Assembly (NCBI GenBank): GCA_025148965.1
Contig: CP102273.1
Location: 2,418,001 to 2,482,000 of the forward strand
Reading direction: 5' to 3'
DNA length: 64,000 nucleotides
From: Intestinibacter bartlettii
GTDB taxonomy: Bacteria > Bacillota > Clostridia > Peptostreptococcales > Peptostreptococcaceae
The notes beneath the pieces are model-generated. The model made no database searches. It was not told the DNA's origin and was given only the letters and a program-made list of their open reading frames with translations. The translations under genes were made by a program, and so were the position numbers. Shown piece by piece: positions 1 through 8,751 of this stretch (the first letter of the stretch is position 1; every line of letters begins with the position of its first letter).

Positions 1-792
1 CATTTTCCCAAATAAAGTAGAATCTCCTACAGAAACCACAACAGCTGTAGCAGTTCCTGAAATAATATTACTTCCCATAAAAGCAATATTATTGTATTCT
101 GTAATATTTTCATTTTTCTCTTGGATATTTCCTAATTTTTCAATAGGTTCACTTTCCCCAGTTAAACTCGCTTGGCTTACAAATAAATCTTTTGCTTCTA
201 AAATACGTACATCTGCAGGTATCATGTCACCAGCTGATAAATAAACTATATCCCCTACTACAACTTCATCAAGTTTTATTTCTTGTTTTCCCTCTTCTTT
301 TCTTGTAACTGTACAAGTTGTTGTAATCATATCTAATAACTTTTCTGCTGCATCACCACTTCTAGATTCTTGTACAAATCGAAGTGTTCCAGAGATAACG
401 ACCATTGTCACAATTATTACTACTGTTAAACAATTAAATTCATCTGGATTACTTCCAAATAGCGAAAAATAAGGTAGTATCATATCTGTTACACATGATA
501 CAAGTGCTAGACAAAATAAAATTATTGTAAAAGGATTTACAAATGCATCTGCAATTCTAGAAAATAAAGATTTTTTCTTTTCTTTTGTTATCTTATTTGT
601 TCCATATTTATGGCGGTGTTTTGATACATTTTCAGTCTCTAATCCTATTAATGTTGTTTCTAAAGAGTCTAATACTGTTTTTGTTGGTTGAGTTGCCACA
701 AAATGAATGCGACTTTCTTGTTCTTTTTTTACGATTTGATTTTCTGTTACTTTATTAGTAGCTATATTATTTTTTATCATTTTTTTGTTCAT
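1..792 (-). CDS. mgtA: Mg2+-translocating P-type ATPase, N-terminal part (runs off left edge)
   Basis: This is the first 264 residues of a P3B-type magnesium importer of the plasma membrane; the rest lies beyond base 1. A hydrophilic N-terminal tail is followed by two hydrophobic segments (about residues 84-140), then the actuator domain with the TGES dephosphorylation loop near residue 210. The phosphorylation DKTGT motif is outside the window. The ATG at 792 is fixed by an AAAAAGGAGG ribosome-binding site at 801-810. It follows a second, full-length paralogue and a winged-helix gene on the same strand but is separated from them by a terminator and has its own short leader ORF, so it is probably controlled separately. 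Family assignment is secure; transport of Mg2+ is inferred from the family. Confidence 0.9.
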   Translation of the reverse strand, partial: MNKKMIKNNIATNKVTENQIVKKEQESRIHFVATQPTKTVLDSLETTLIGLETENVSKHRHKYGTNKITKEKKKSLFSRIADAFVNPFTIILFCLALVSCVTDMILPYFSLFGSNPDEFNCLTVVIIVTMVVISGTLRFVQESRSGDAAEKLLDMITTTCTVTRKEEGKQEIKLDEVVVGDIVYLSAGDMIPADVRILEAKDLFVSQASLTGESEPIEKLGNIQEKNENITEYNNIAFMGSNIISGTATAVVVSVGDSTLFGKM

Positions 793-836
793 CGTAATTA
801 CCTCCTTTTTAAGAAGCAATCCGATATATTAATATT

Positions 837-881
837 TCACCGGGTTGCTATATTGTTTTTTCTCTTACCATCAGGGTCCAT
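837..881 (-). CDS. 14-codon leader peptide upstream of mgtA (MgtL-like)
   Basis: A short ORF encoding MDPDGKRKNNIATR stands between a terminator and mgtA. It has a near-perfect ribosome-binding site (GAAAGGAGGG, 891-900) nine bases before its ATG, as strong as that of any real gene here. Its stop at 837-839 is 26 bases before the mgtA ribosome-binding site. In Escherichia coli and Salmonella the mgtA leader encodes MgtL, whose acidic/proline N-terminus (MEPDP...) destabilises ribosomes at low Mg2+. The Met-Asp-Pro-Asp start here is of the same type. That this peptide senses Mg2+ is inference from position and composition. Confidence 0.6.
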   Translation of the reverse strand: MDPDGKRKNNIATR

Positions 882-920
882 TTATATTCTCCCTCCTTTC
901 TGATTTACAACTAAAAGTAT

Positions 921-965
921 AAAAAAAAAACGCAAGTAATTCCATTGCGAAATTCTTGCGTTTTT
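921..965 (-). terminator. Rho-independent terminator between the winged-helix gene and mgtA
   Basis: The arms AAAACGCAAG (927-936) and CTTGCGTTTT (955-964) form a stem; on the minus strand it is followed by about ten T residues. It ends the upstream mgtA2/winged-helix transcript, so the leader peptide and left mgtA need their own promoter. Confidence 0.75.
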
Positions 966-983
966 CTTGCGATATATTCAGTT

Positions 984-1484
984 TTATAAATTATCATTAA
1001 ATTTATATCCTATGCCCCAAATCGTCAAAATATATATCGGTGCATCTGGATTTGGCTCTATTTTTTTTCTTAACTTTCTTATAAAAGCCATAATATTACT
1101 ATCATCTAGCAGGTATTCACTATCCCACACAGCTTGATAAATCTGCTCTTTTGTTAGAACTTCACCTCTATTTTTTACAAGAAATAATAAAATATCATAT
1201 TCTTTAGGAGTTAGTGAAATTTCTTGAGTATTACAAAGAACTCTTCTCTCTTTAGGTCTTATTGTAAGATCCCCAATCTCTATAACATCAAAGCAATATT
1301 CTTCATAAACAGTATCATCATCTATCTCTAACATTAAACTATTATTACTTCCATCTAATAACCCTTCTATACCTTCTTTAAATTCATCTATATTACCTAT
1401 ATCTAGTGGTGCAGCCTTTAATTTTTCTAAAAGCCAACTAGCTAGAGAAGAAGTTAAATTAGCAAATTCAATTTTCTTTTTCAT
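984..1484 (-). CDS. OmpR/PhoB-type winged-helix protein without a receiver domain
   Basis: This 166-residue protein has a trans_reg_C type DNA-binding domain in its C-terminal half (about residues 70-165), recognisable from LTPKEYDILLFLV, the recognition-helix region around RKLRKKIEPN and the wing IWGIGYKF. The first 65 residues do not look like a response-regulator receiver: no acidic pocket or phospho-acceptor Asp segment is visible. It starts 14 bases after the stop of the full-length mgtA paralogue and is followed by a terminator, so the two are one transcript. A role in controlling the Mg2+ transporters is inference from this linkage. Confidence 0.8.
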   Translation of the reverse strand: MKKKIEFANLTSSLASWLLEKLKAAPLDIGNIDEFKEGIEGLLDGSNNSLMLEIDDDTVYEEYCFDVIEIGDLTIRPKERRVLCNTQEISLTPKEYDILLFLVKNRGEVLTKEQIYQAVWDSEYLLDDSNIMAFIRKLRKKIEPNPDAPIYILTIWGIGYKFNDNL

Positions 1485-1498
1485 TTAAACTCCCCCCC

Positions 1499-4156
1499 TT
1501 ATATTAATTCCTTATATTTTTTTACATACCATGATTTTGCAATACTTACTAATGATATATAAAGCAATACAACTAGTAGTAAAAATGCAAAATAGCTTAA
1601 AGGCATTTTTGTAAGGCCTACAAAACGTCCAATTGGTATTATAGTCATAATTGTAAATAGAATAATTCCTATAATAGTAACTAAAATAACTGGTTTGGCT
1701 GGTTTACTTTGTATAAATGGTATTTTCTTTGAACGCAATGAATATAAAATCAAAACTTGAGACCACATTGATTCCAAAAACCACCCTGTTTGGAACAATG
1801 TAATGAATGTTTGTTGTGACTCATGATTTAGACTTGTAAATGTCCCTCCACTTATTGTTGGACATAACCATAAGAATAAAAATGCAAATGTTGTTAAATC
1901 AAAAATTGTACTAATTGGTCCAAAAAACAACATAAATCGCCCTAAAGTTTTGCCCGACCAATCTCTTGGCTTGCAATATAATTCCTCATCAACATTATCC
2001 CATGGAAGAATCAAACATAAAACATCATATAATAAATTTAAAAGTAATAATTGTATCGAAGTCATTGGGAAAAACGGAAGTAAAACACTTGCAATAACTA
2101 CAGCTAATATATTACCAAAATTAGAAGATGCAGTAATACGAATATACTTACTCATATTTACAAAAACTTTACGCCCTTCTAATATTCCTTCTTCTAAAAC
2201 ATTTAAATCCTTTTTTAATAATATTACATCTGCAGCTTCTTGTAATGCCTCTGTTGCCCCTTCTGCTGATATCCCAACGTCTGATTGAAATATCGCATGT
2301 AAATCATTCATTCCATCTCCTAAAAATCCTACAGTATGTCCATTTTCTTGCAATACTTTAATTATTTTTGCCTTTTGCTTTGGAGATAACTGTGCAAATA
2401 TTGTTGTATTTTCACACAATATTGCTAACTCATCATCTGTTAACTCAAATAAATTTTCTCCATCTATGATATTATCTGTATCTAAATTTAGTCGTCTACA
2501 AACTGATACAGCAACTCTTTTACTATCTCCTGTTAAAACTTTAATAGGTACATTCAATTGTTTTAATTTCTCTATGGCTTCTTGTGCGCTTTTTTTAGGA
2601 GCATCAAAAAATGTTAGATAGCCCAGCAATATTAAATCATTCTCATCTTCTGGTATAATATGTTCCTTGTTAGTATTTTTATAAGCAACAGCTATAACCT
2701 TCATACCATCTTCTTGCATTTCATCAATAATATGGTGTACACTTTGCATATCCATTGGATAAGCTTTACCTCTATATTCAGCATATGTACATTTTCTGCA
2801 TACTGTTTCAACATCACCTTTTACAATTAATAAATTTTCATTATTTAAATTTGATTTTTCATTTAATGTGTTTTCACACAATACACTTACATATTTTCGA
2901 TTATAATCAAATGGTAACTCGTCCAATTTATTATACTCTTCTAATAACCTCAAATAATTAAATTTCGGCATTTGTTCGACTTGACAAATTGCATCATCTA
3001 AATGATTTTTAACACCTGTATGGTACAAGCTATTTAAATATGCATACTCTAATACTTGTTTGCTTTCATTTCCCAAAATATCTATATAGTATTCTAAAAC
3101 TATTTTATCTCCAGTTAATGTGCCTGTTTTATCGACACAAAGAACATCCATACTTCCAAACCCCTGCATTGCATTTATATTTTTTACAATGGTATCTTTT
3201 TTTCCCATAACAGAACTTCCCTTTGCGAGACAGGCGTTTATAACCATAGGAAGCATCTCTGGCGTCAATCCTACTGCTACTGATAATGAAAATAAAAATG
3301 CCGATAACCAATTACCTTGAACTAGTCCACATGAAATAAATACAAAAGGTACTAAAATAGCAATAAATTTGATTAATACACCTGCAATCGAATTTGCTCC
3401 CTTCTCAAACCCATTTTTGCGAATATTTATATCTCTGCTAATTTCTCCATATACAGTTTCTTTGCCTACTGCTAGTACAATTCCTTCTCCACTTCCACCA
3501 ATAACTAAAGAACCAGAAAAAACAATATTGTTGTAGTCATTTAGGCTTGTACATTCTTTTCGTTCTAATATATCAGCATTTTTTTCAATTACTAGACTTT
3601 CCCCCGTCAACATAGATTGTGAAACGAAAAGTTCATTTACATTTATCAAACGTATATCCGCTGGTATTCTATCCCCTGCATAAAATTTCACCCTATCTCC
3701 AACAACTAATTCATTTGATGAAATCTCTTGCCATTTTCCATTTCTGCGAGTCTGAACATTTGTATTAATAAGCTCAATTAATGAATCAACAGCTTTTTTT
3801 GAGCGCATCTCTTGTACAAATCGTACAAATCCACTAATTAAAAATATTACAACTAACATCAGACAAGTTGTTCCATTACGCCTATAATTAGAAGTAAATA
3901 TTACATCTGTAAAAAAAGAAACTACAATTAAAACTAATAAAATCATACTGAAAAGATTGTTAAAAGACCTAAAAAATCTATATAAAGTAGTTTCTATTTT
4001 CTTATCACCAATATTCATCCCATATATATCTCTATTAAAACGAACTTGCTGGTCATTATAACCATCATCACTTATATTAAAATCCTTATACATCTGTGAA
4101 ATGTCTTTTTTAGCATATTTATTAATATGACTTTGAACATGACTTCCTGTTTTCAT
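1499..4156 (-). CDS. mgtA: Mg2+-translocating P-type ATPase, second copy
   Basis: A complete P-type ATPase of 885 residues in the MgtA/MgtB family, importing Mg2+ at the cost of ATP. It carries the TGES actuator loop (MLTGESLVIEK), the phosphorylation motif CVDKTGTLTGD, the hinge GDGMND and the C-terminal membrane bundle expected for ten helices. An upstream in-frame GTG at 4165 lies inside the ribosome-binding site, so the ATG at 4156, eight bases after AGGAGG (4165-4170), is taken as start. It is co-transcribed with the winged-helix gene downstream and stands in tandem with the left-edge paralogue, from which its sequence differs clearly (a recent duplication is unlikely). Confidence 0.93.
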   Translation of the reverse strand: MKTGSHVQSHINKYAKKDISQMYKDFNISDDGYNDQQVRFNRDIYGMNIGDKKIETTLYRFFRSFNNLFSMILLVLIVVSFFTDVIFTSNYRRNGTTCLMLVVIFLISGFVRFVQEMRSKKAVDSLIELINTNVQTRRNGKWQEISSNELVVGDRVKFYAGDRIPADIRLINVNELFVSQSMLTGESLVIEKNADILERKECTSLNDYNNIVFSGSLVIGGSGEGIVLAVGKETVYGEISRDINIRKNGFEKGANSIAGVLIKFIAILVPFVFISCGLVQGNWLSAFLFSLSVAVGLTPEMLPMVINACLAKGSSVMGKKDTIVKNINAMQGFGSMDVLCVDKTGTLTGDKIVLEYYIDILGNESKQVLEYAYLNSLYHTGVKNHLDDAICQVEQMPKFNYLRLLEEYNKLDELPFDYNRKYVSVLCENTLNEKSNLNNENLLIVKGDVETVCRKCTYAEYRGKAYPMDMQSVHHIIDEMQEDGMKVIAVAYKNTNKEHIIPEDENDLILLGYLTFFDAPKKSAQEAIEKLKQLNVPIKVLTGDSKRVAVSVCRRLNLDTDNIIDGENLFELTDDELAILCENTTIFAQLSPKQKAKIIKVLQENGHTVGFLGDGMNDLHAIFQSDVGISAEGATEALQEAADVILLKKDLNVLEEGILEGRKVFVNMSKYIRITASSNFGNILAVVIASVLLPFFPMTSIQLLLLNLLYDVLCLILPWDNVDEELYCKPRDWSGKTLGRFMLFFGPISTIFDLTTFAFLFLWLCPTISGGTFTSLNHESQQTFITLFQTGWFLESMWSQVLILYSLRSKKIPFIQSKPAKPVILVTIIGIILFTIMTIIPIGRFVGLTKMPLSYFAFLLLVVLLYISLVSIAKSWYVKKYKELI

Positions 4157-4223
4157 AAACTTCACCTCCTTTTTTATTGTATCATGCTTGATAAAATTAA
4201 ATTCTTGCTTTTTTCTTGTTTAA

Positions 4224-4270
4224 ATATAAAATCCCCTCCAAGCAGAATATTTATCTGCTAGAAGGGGATA
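4224..4270 (-). terminator. Terminator of the M20 amidohydrolase operon
   Basis: A long, nearly perfect hairpin (ATCCCCTCCAAGCAGA at 4231-4246 against TCTGCTAGAAGGGGAT at 4254-4269) is followed on the minus strand by TTTTATATTT. It closes the transcript that ends with the amidohydrolase at 4332. Confidence 0.8.
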
Positions 4271-4331
4271 GGTTTAAATTATATGTCAATTCATTAAATT
4301 GTGTTTTTAATATAATAGCTTTTATTAAAAT

Positions 4332-5495
4332 CTATTTATTTAAGAAGTCTATTGCATATTGAGCATATAAAGCTGTTCCTATTTCTAAACTATCCTCGTC
4401 TATTGCAAATCTTCCATTATGATGAGCATAACAACAGTTCTTCTCATCATTTTTACATCCTACAAATGCTAACACTCCTGGAACTTTATCTAGGTAATGG
4501 CAAAAATCTTCCCCACCTGTTACTTTTTCAAATTGGTAGTTTCCTTCTTTCCCTAATATCTTTTCAACAGAACCTTGACCTATTTCACTGCACTGCTCAT
4601 CATTTATTACTGCTGAACCTGCTAAATCATATCTTAATGTAGCAGTTGCACCAAATGCCTCAGCTGTACTTTTTATTATCCTCTCCATTTTTATAGGAAG
4701 TTGTTTTCTAAGTTCAGGATCGAAACATCTAGTTGTACCTTCCATATGTCCTTCTTCAGCTATAACATTTAATTTAGTTCCGGAATTTAATAATCCAATT
4801 GAAAGAACTAATGGATTATGTGGTCTTGTTTCTCTGCTTACTAATGTTTGCAAGTTCATAACTATTGCAGAACTTACAACAACTGCATCTATACAGTTTT
4901 CTGGTTGAGAACCATGCCCACCTTTTCCTTTTACATCTATATAAAACCAATCTGTAGATGCCATTCTTGGCCCAGCTTCTAATGAAACCTTACCTACTGG
5001 AATTTGTGCCCATATATGTATACCAAATATACTATCAACACCGTCAATTGCTCCATCTCTTATCATTGCGTGTGCGCCTTTTGCATTTTCTTCCGCCGGT
5101 TGGAATATTAGTCTAACTGTTCCATTTATTTGTTCTTTCATATCATTAAGTATTTTTGTGGCTCCTAAAAGCATAGCCATATGTGAATCATGACCGCAAG
5201 CATGCATATGACCATCTATTTTAGATTTAAAATCGAAATCTGTAAGTTCTTCAACTGGTAATGCATCCATATCAGCTCTTAAAGCTATCGTTTTACCTGG
5301 CTTATCACCCTTTATAGTAGCTATAATACCAGTATTAGCTGCACTTCTGTATTCTATTCCCATTTTATCTAGCTCTTCTTTTATTTTTTTGCTAGTTTCA
5401 TATTCCTCCATACTTAATTCTGGATATTGATGAAAATGTCTTCTTAATGAGATAACGTAATCTCTATTTTCTTTTACTAATTCTTTTATTTGCAT
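4332..5495 (-). CDS. M20-family amidohydrolase (N-acyl amino acid / hippurate hydrolase type)
   Basis: A 387-residue metal-dependent hydrolase that releases amino acids from N-acylated amino acids or similar amides in the cytoplasm. The metal-binding motif HACGHDSHMAMLLG sits near residue 100, followed by the PAEENAKGA segment with the catalytic and metal-binding glutamates and the dimerisation ('lid') domain in the middle third. Length is normal for the M20D subfamily. The ATG at 5495 has GGAGG about 12 bases upstream. It is last in a run of same-strand genes for a sensor kinase, an alpha/beta hydrolase and a response regulator, which suggests its expression is induced by whatever the kinase senses. 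The substrate cannot be told from sequence. Confidence 0.88.
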   Translation of the reverse strand: MQIKELVKENRDYVISLRRHFHQYPELSMEEYETSKKIKEELDKMGIEYRSAANTGIIATIKGDKPGKTIALRADMDALPVEELTDFDFKSKIDGHMHACGHDSHMAMLLGATKILNDMKEQINGTVRLIFQPAEENAKGAHAMIRDGAIDGVDSIFGIHIWAQIPVGKVSLEAGPRMASTDWFYIDVKGKGGHGSQPENCIDAVVVSSAIVMNLQTLVSRETRPHNPLVLSIGLLNSGTKLNVIAEEGHMEGTTRCFDPELRKQLPIKMERIIKSTAEAFGATATLRYDLAGSAVINDEQCSEIGQGSVEKILGKEGNYQFEKVTGGEDFCHYLDKVPGVLAFVGCKNDEKNCCYAHHNGRFAIDEDSLEIGTALYAQYAIDFLNK

Positions 5496-5532
5496 CTTTG
5501 CTTATGCCTCCATGTTGTTAATTCTTATAATG

Positions 5533-6225
5533 TTAATTACTTTTATTTTTTTCAGAAAGATACATAGCAGGAGTTTTGCCTGTAGCATTTTTAAAATTTT
5601 TATAAAAATTATTTAGGCTGTCGTAACCAGTCATCAATGCTACTTCTTTTACGCTCACTTTTTCATTGTCAAATAACTCTATTGCCTTTTCTATACGAAC
5701 CTTATTTATGTATTTATTAATTGTAATACCCATATACGTTTTAAATAGCTTTGATATATAATCAGGAGATAGATATAAATTTGCTGCTATAGTTTTTAAT
5801 TCTATTTTTTTATCGTAATTAGAATGGATATATTGTATTACATCATTTACAGTATTATTTGATGTAAATTTCCATCCCATTACTCTGTTAATAGATGCTG
5901 TCAATTGCTTAAATTCAATTGGCTTTAAGATTATGTCTTTTGCCCCAAGTCGCAAGGATTTTTGAGCGTATTCAAATGACTCAAATGCAGTTATAACTAT
6001 AAATTTTGTATCACTTACTGCCTTCATAACTTCAAACCCATCTACAACAGGCATTTTTATGTCTAGAAAAACTAGCTGAGGATTTAATTTTTTTATAAGT
6101 TCTATTCCTTCATCTCCCCTATTTGCAGTTCCTACTATATCTAAAGGTAGATTTTCTTTTTTAACAAAATATTTAATAATAGAAACTACGGCAGGTTCAT
6201 CATCTATAATTACTGTTTTTATCAC
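5533..6225 (-). CDS. Response regulator with AraC-type DNA-binding domain
   Basis: An N-terminal receiver domain shows the acidic pair in VIIDDEP, the phospho-acceptor Asp in LVFLDIKMP (about residue 55), the Thr of VITAFES and the Lys of ILKPIEF. A C-terminal AraC helix-turn-helix pair begins around residue 130 (YIHSNYDKKIELKTIA ... GYDSLNNFYKNFK). A TTG at 6231 is only three bases from GAGGAG; the GTG at 6225 is better spaced and is used, giving 230 residues. It is the natural partner of the sensor kinase two genes upstream. Its targets may include its own operon, which carries an inverted repeat at its promoter (8655-8691). Confidence 0.88.
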   Translation of the reverse strand: MIKTVIIDDEPAVVSIIKYFVKKENLPLDIVGTANRGDEGIELIKKLNPQLVFLDIKMPVVDGFEVMKAVSDTKFIVITAFESFEYAQKSLRLGAKDIILKPIEFKQLTASINRVMGWKFTSNNTVNDVIQYIHSNYDKKIELKTIAANLYLSPDYISKLFKTYMGITINKYINKVRIEKAIELFDNEKVSVKEVALMTGYDSLNNFYKNFKNATGKTPAMYLSEKNKSN

Positions 6226-6290
6226 TTTCAATCTCTCCTCAGTTTTAAATTAATCTTTTAATTTATCCACTATTTTTATTAAATCATCTA

Positions 6291-7142
6291 CTATTTTTCA
6301 TTTATTACCTCATCTAAAAATTCAGCAACTGTTTGGGCTAGCCAAATTCTCTTGTTTGAATAAGAGTGATCAGTAGCTGCAAATTTTTCTGTTAAATTTC
6401 CTTTATTATATTTTTTAATTTCACTTGCTAAAATATCATGATGAAGAGATTTTTTGCTTACAACATCCCCAGTTCCAACTGTAATTAAAAGCCTTTCATC
6501 TGCTAAGAATTTTGCTTTATCTGGAAGGTTCCACTTGTCCCCATTTTCTATACATTCTTGCATTAATGCTTCAGCATTTGTATCATTTAATGGAGGTATA
6601 GCAGTTTTGAACATTTCAAAAGCTTCTTCTCTCTCTTTTTCATCATAATGACCAATCTTTCCAACAAGACCAAAATCATATGGGCTTATGGCAACAGACG
6701 CTTTGATTCTTTTGTCGCAAGCATGAGTCAAAGTTAAAAAACCGCCCATACTATGTCCAACTAAAAATAAGTTATCTATATCTATATTAAATTTTTTTAC
6801 AACTTCTTCATCTGTCAAATAATCTATCGCCGACTTAACATCTTCCATACAATGTTTAAATGAATAAGTTCCTTTTACTCCCCAGCAACCTCTATAGTGA
6901 AATCTAAGTACATTCATACCACATCTTCTCAGCGCATGTGCCAAATCTATCGGGTCATCATAACCTGGAAATCCATGCAGTAGTATAGCTGTTGGATGCG
7001 GTCCCTTTCCTTGAGGCTTTAACACAAATCCACATAAATCACTTCCATGACTTTCAAGACCTGCATAGACCAAGTCTGGAAAGTATTCACTATTAACATC
7101 AATTTGTTCAACATCTTTTGTAACATAAGATTTATCAAACAT
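6291..7142 (-). CDS. Alpha/beta hydrolase
   Basis: A 283-residue serine hydrolase of the alpha/beta fold. The oxyanion region is visible in AILLHGFPGYDDPID, the nucleophile elbow is GHSMGGF (about residue 168) and a late acidic residue and His (AATDHSYSN) would complete the triad. It is preceded by GGAGGGGTAAAT and sits between kinase and response regulator, an unusual place that suggests it acts on a compound connected with the signal. It resembles cytoplasmic acyl-peptide or ester hydrolases, but no substrate can be assigned. Confidence 0.82.
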   Translation of the reverse strand: MFDKSYVTKDVEQIDVNSEYFPDLVYAGLESHGSDLCGFVLKPQGKGPHPTAILLHGFPGYDDPIDLAHALRRCGMNVLRFHYRGCWGVKGTYSFKHCMEDVKSAIDYLTDEEVVKKFNIDIDNLFLVGHSMGGFLTLTHACDKRIKASVAISPYDFGLVGKIGHYDEKEREEAFEMFKTAIPPLNDTNAEALMQECIENGDKWNLPDKAKFLADERLLITVGTGDVVSKKSLHHDILASEIKKYNKGNLTEKFAATDHSYSNKRIWLAQTVAEFLDEVINEK

Positions 7143-7169
7143 ATTTACCCCTCCAATTTATATCTTTTA

Positions 7170-8636
7170 TTATTTTTTTAAGTTATTTACTATTGGTATA
7201 TCTATTATAAAACTCGTACTTTTTTCATTAGATATAACATCCATTTTAAAATTATTTGCATATGCAAACTGCAACTTGCTATGTATTAAAGATAAGCCGT
7301 GCCCGCTGTTGTTATGAATTTTTTGTATAACGGTGCACACATCACTGTCTGATAAACTAGATCCGTTATTTTCTATGACGATTCTAAGTCTTTCATTGTA
7401 TAAAAAAGTAGATAGTTTTAATTTTTTCTTATCTAAACTATTTTTAAATCCATGGACAAATGCATTTTCAACGATTGGTTGCAAGAAATTAAATGGAACC
7501 CCTACATTATTGTATTTTTCATCTATATTGTATTCTATTTCTAACTCGTCACCATATCTTATCTTTTGAAGATTTAAGTACTGTTTTACATAGTCTATTT
7601 CTTTTTCAAGCTCAGTAAATTCTGACTCAACACCCATTGTATACCTAAATAATTTGCTTAAGTCAATTATAGCACTGTATAAATCAAAACAATCTTTTTC
7701 AAGCGCCATACTTGCCATTGAATTTAATGTATTAAATAGAAAATGGTGATTTATTTTTAAATTCGCAACTTTTTCCTGTTCTTTAATTAAATCATTTTTC
7801 AATTCTTCTCTTAATTTTGAAGTTTTTTCAATCGCCATATTCTTTTCCTGTACTTCACCTCTAAGTTTATTGAACCTATAATAATTGACTATACTCTTTG
7901 CAATTTGAACAAGTAGCCTTTTTATACTCATTGCAGTACTAGTTGGTGTATCATATATATTCTTCTGGTCACTTTTTTTCCCATCAGATGCGAGCAAAAT
8001 ATGCCCCCCTCTTATATAACCAATAACTTCATCCTCATATATTATCGGTATGTGATAAATCGTAAGTCCATGACTACATTTAAATGTATATTGTTCATCT
8101 TCAGCTGTATTTTGTGGAGTTAAACAGTCACAGTAAGCAAACCTACCATTTAGAGCACATGTTTTTATACAATAATTATTAAAACACTTTGTCTGCAAAA
8201 GTATCTTCCAAGATGAGTCATAAATCGTTATCGGAATATTCAATGGTTCTATAAATTGAGATTGAATTGCCTCTATGATTCTATTTAGTCCGTCTATTTT
8301 TTTATCTTCATAATCGTAATTATTTACTATAACTGGATTTGATACTAATAATTCTCTAAGCGGTTCATCACCTATATTATGCGTTTCATGAGTCGCTCCA
8401 CCATCTATATATACAAATTCTCCAGCTTTTTTATGATGCTTTTTCCCATTTATAATATGAATCCCTTCCCCAGACATAACGTATAACATTTGTTCCTCGC
8501 TATAATGAGTATGCTTTGGCTGACTTTTTCCAGGAAGGACAACAGATATCCTAATATCCATAAGTTGTTTTTTATCATTTTCATCGTGGATATGTCTCCA
8601 TTCGATATATCCCCAATCAGTTCTTTGTATTTTCAT
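7170..8636 (-). CDS. Cupin-PocR-LytS-type sensor histidine kinase
   Basis: This 488-residue protein combines three modules. Residues 35-100 are a cupin with both motifs (KHTHYSEEQMLYVMSGEG and GEFVYIDGGATHETHN). Residues 115-250 look like a PocR ligand-binding domain rich in Cys (C151, C156, C160, C169, C171, C187). From about 290 follow a coiled coil and a LytS/His_kinase-type phosphotransfer region (NHHFLFNTLN, His298) and an HATPase with PIVENAFVHG. There is no transmembrane segment, so it should sense a cytoplasmic ligand. PocR in Salmonella binds 1,2-propanediol, but the ligand here is unknown. The start is set by AGGGGG six bases upstream. It leads the operon ending with the M20 amidohydrolase. 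Confidence 0.85.
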   Translation of the reverse strand: MKIQRTDWGYIEWRHIHDENDKKQLMDIRISVVLPGKSQPKHTHYSEEQMLYVMSGEGIHIINGKKHHKKAGEFVYIDGGATHETHNIGDEPLRELLVSNPVIVNNYDYEDKKIDGLNRIIEAIQSQFIEPLNIPITIYDSSWKILLQTKCFNNYCIKTCALNGRFAYCDCLTPQNTAEDEQYTFKCSHGLTIYHIPIIYEDEVIGYIRGGHILLASDGKKSDQKNIYDTPTSTAMSIKRLLVQIAKSIVNYYRFNKLRGEVQEKNMAIEKTSKLREELKNDLIKEQEKVANLKINHHFLFNTLNSMASMALEKDCFDLYSAIIDLSKLFRYTMGVESEFTELEKEIDYVKQYLNLQKIRYGDELEIEYNIDEKYNNVGVPFNFLQPIVENAFVHGFKNSLDKKKLKLSTFLYNERLRIVIENNGSSLSDSDVCTVIQKIHNNSGHGLSLIHSKLQFAYANNFKMDVISNEKSTSFIIDIPIVNNLKK

Positions 8637-8654
8637 ACTAATCCCCCTAAAATC

Positions 8655-8691
8655 TTAATTCCATTAAGTTTTCCCTCTGAAATGGAATTAA
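8655..8691. promoter_or_regulatory. Inverted repeat at the start point of the kinase operon
   Basis: TTAATTCCATT (8655-8665) and AATGGAATTAA (8681-8691) are perfect 11-bp inverted copies separated by 15 bases. They abut the -10 box of the operon promoter, so the repeat covers the transcription start. This is the usual place for an operator, or for a hairpin at the 5' end of the message. It is a candidate site for the operon's own regulator. Confidence 0.55.
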
Positions 8692-8720
8692 TTTATATTT
8701 TATTATACAATATTTGTCAA
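8692..8720 (-). promoter_or_regulatory. Sigma-A type promoter of the kinase operon
   Basis: The minus strand reads TTGACA (8720-8715), 17 bases, TATAAA (8697-8692), an almost ideal housekeeping promoter directed into the kinase gene. Confidence 0.7.
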
Positions 8721-8751
8721 TTTTTAAAAATGATAAGTTACTCGTATTTAC

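Noticed and set aside
688-903. Plus-strand ORF of 71 codons over the mgtA leader region
   Set aside because: It lies opposite the start of mgtA and its leader peptide, has no ribosome-binding site, and its product is a low-complexity Phe/Tyr/Leu-rich sequence from AT-rich antisense DNA.
792-984. M-box Mg2+ riboswitch before mgtA
   Set aside because: The leader is too short (under 150 bases) and lacks the conserved M-box helices; the leader peptide is the visible feature.
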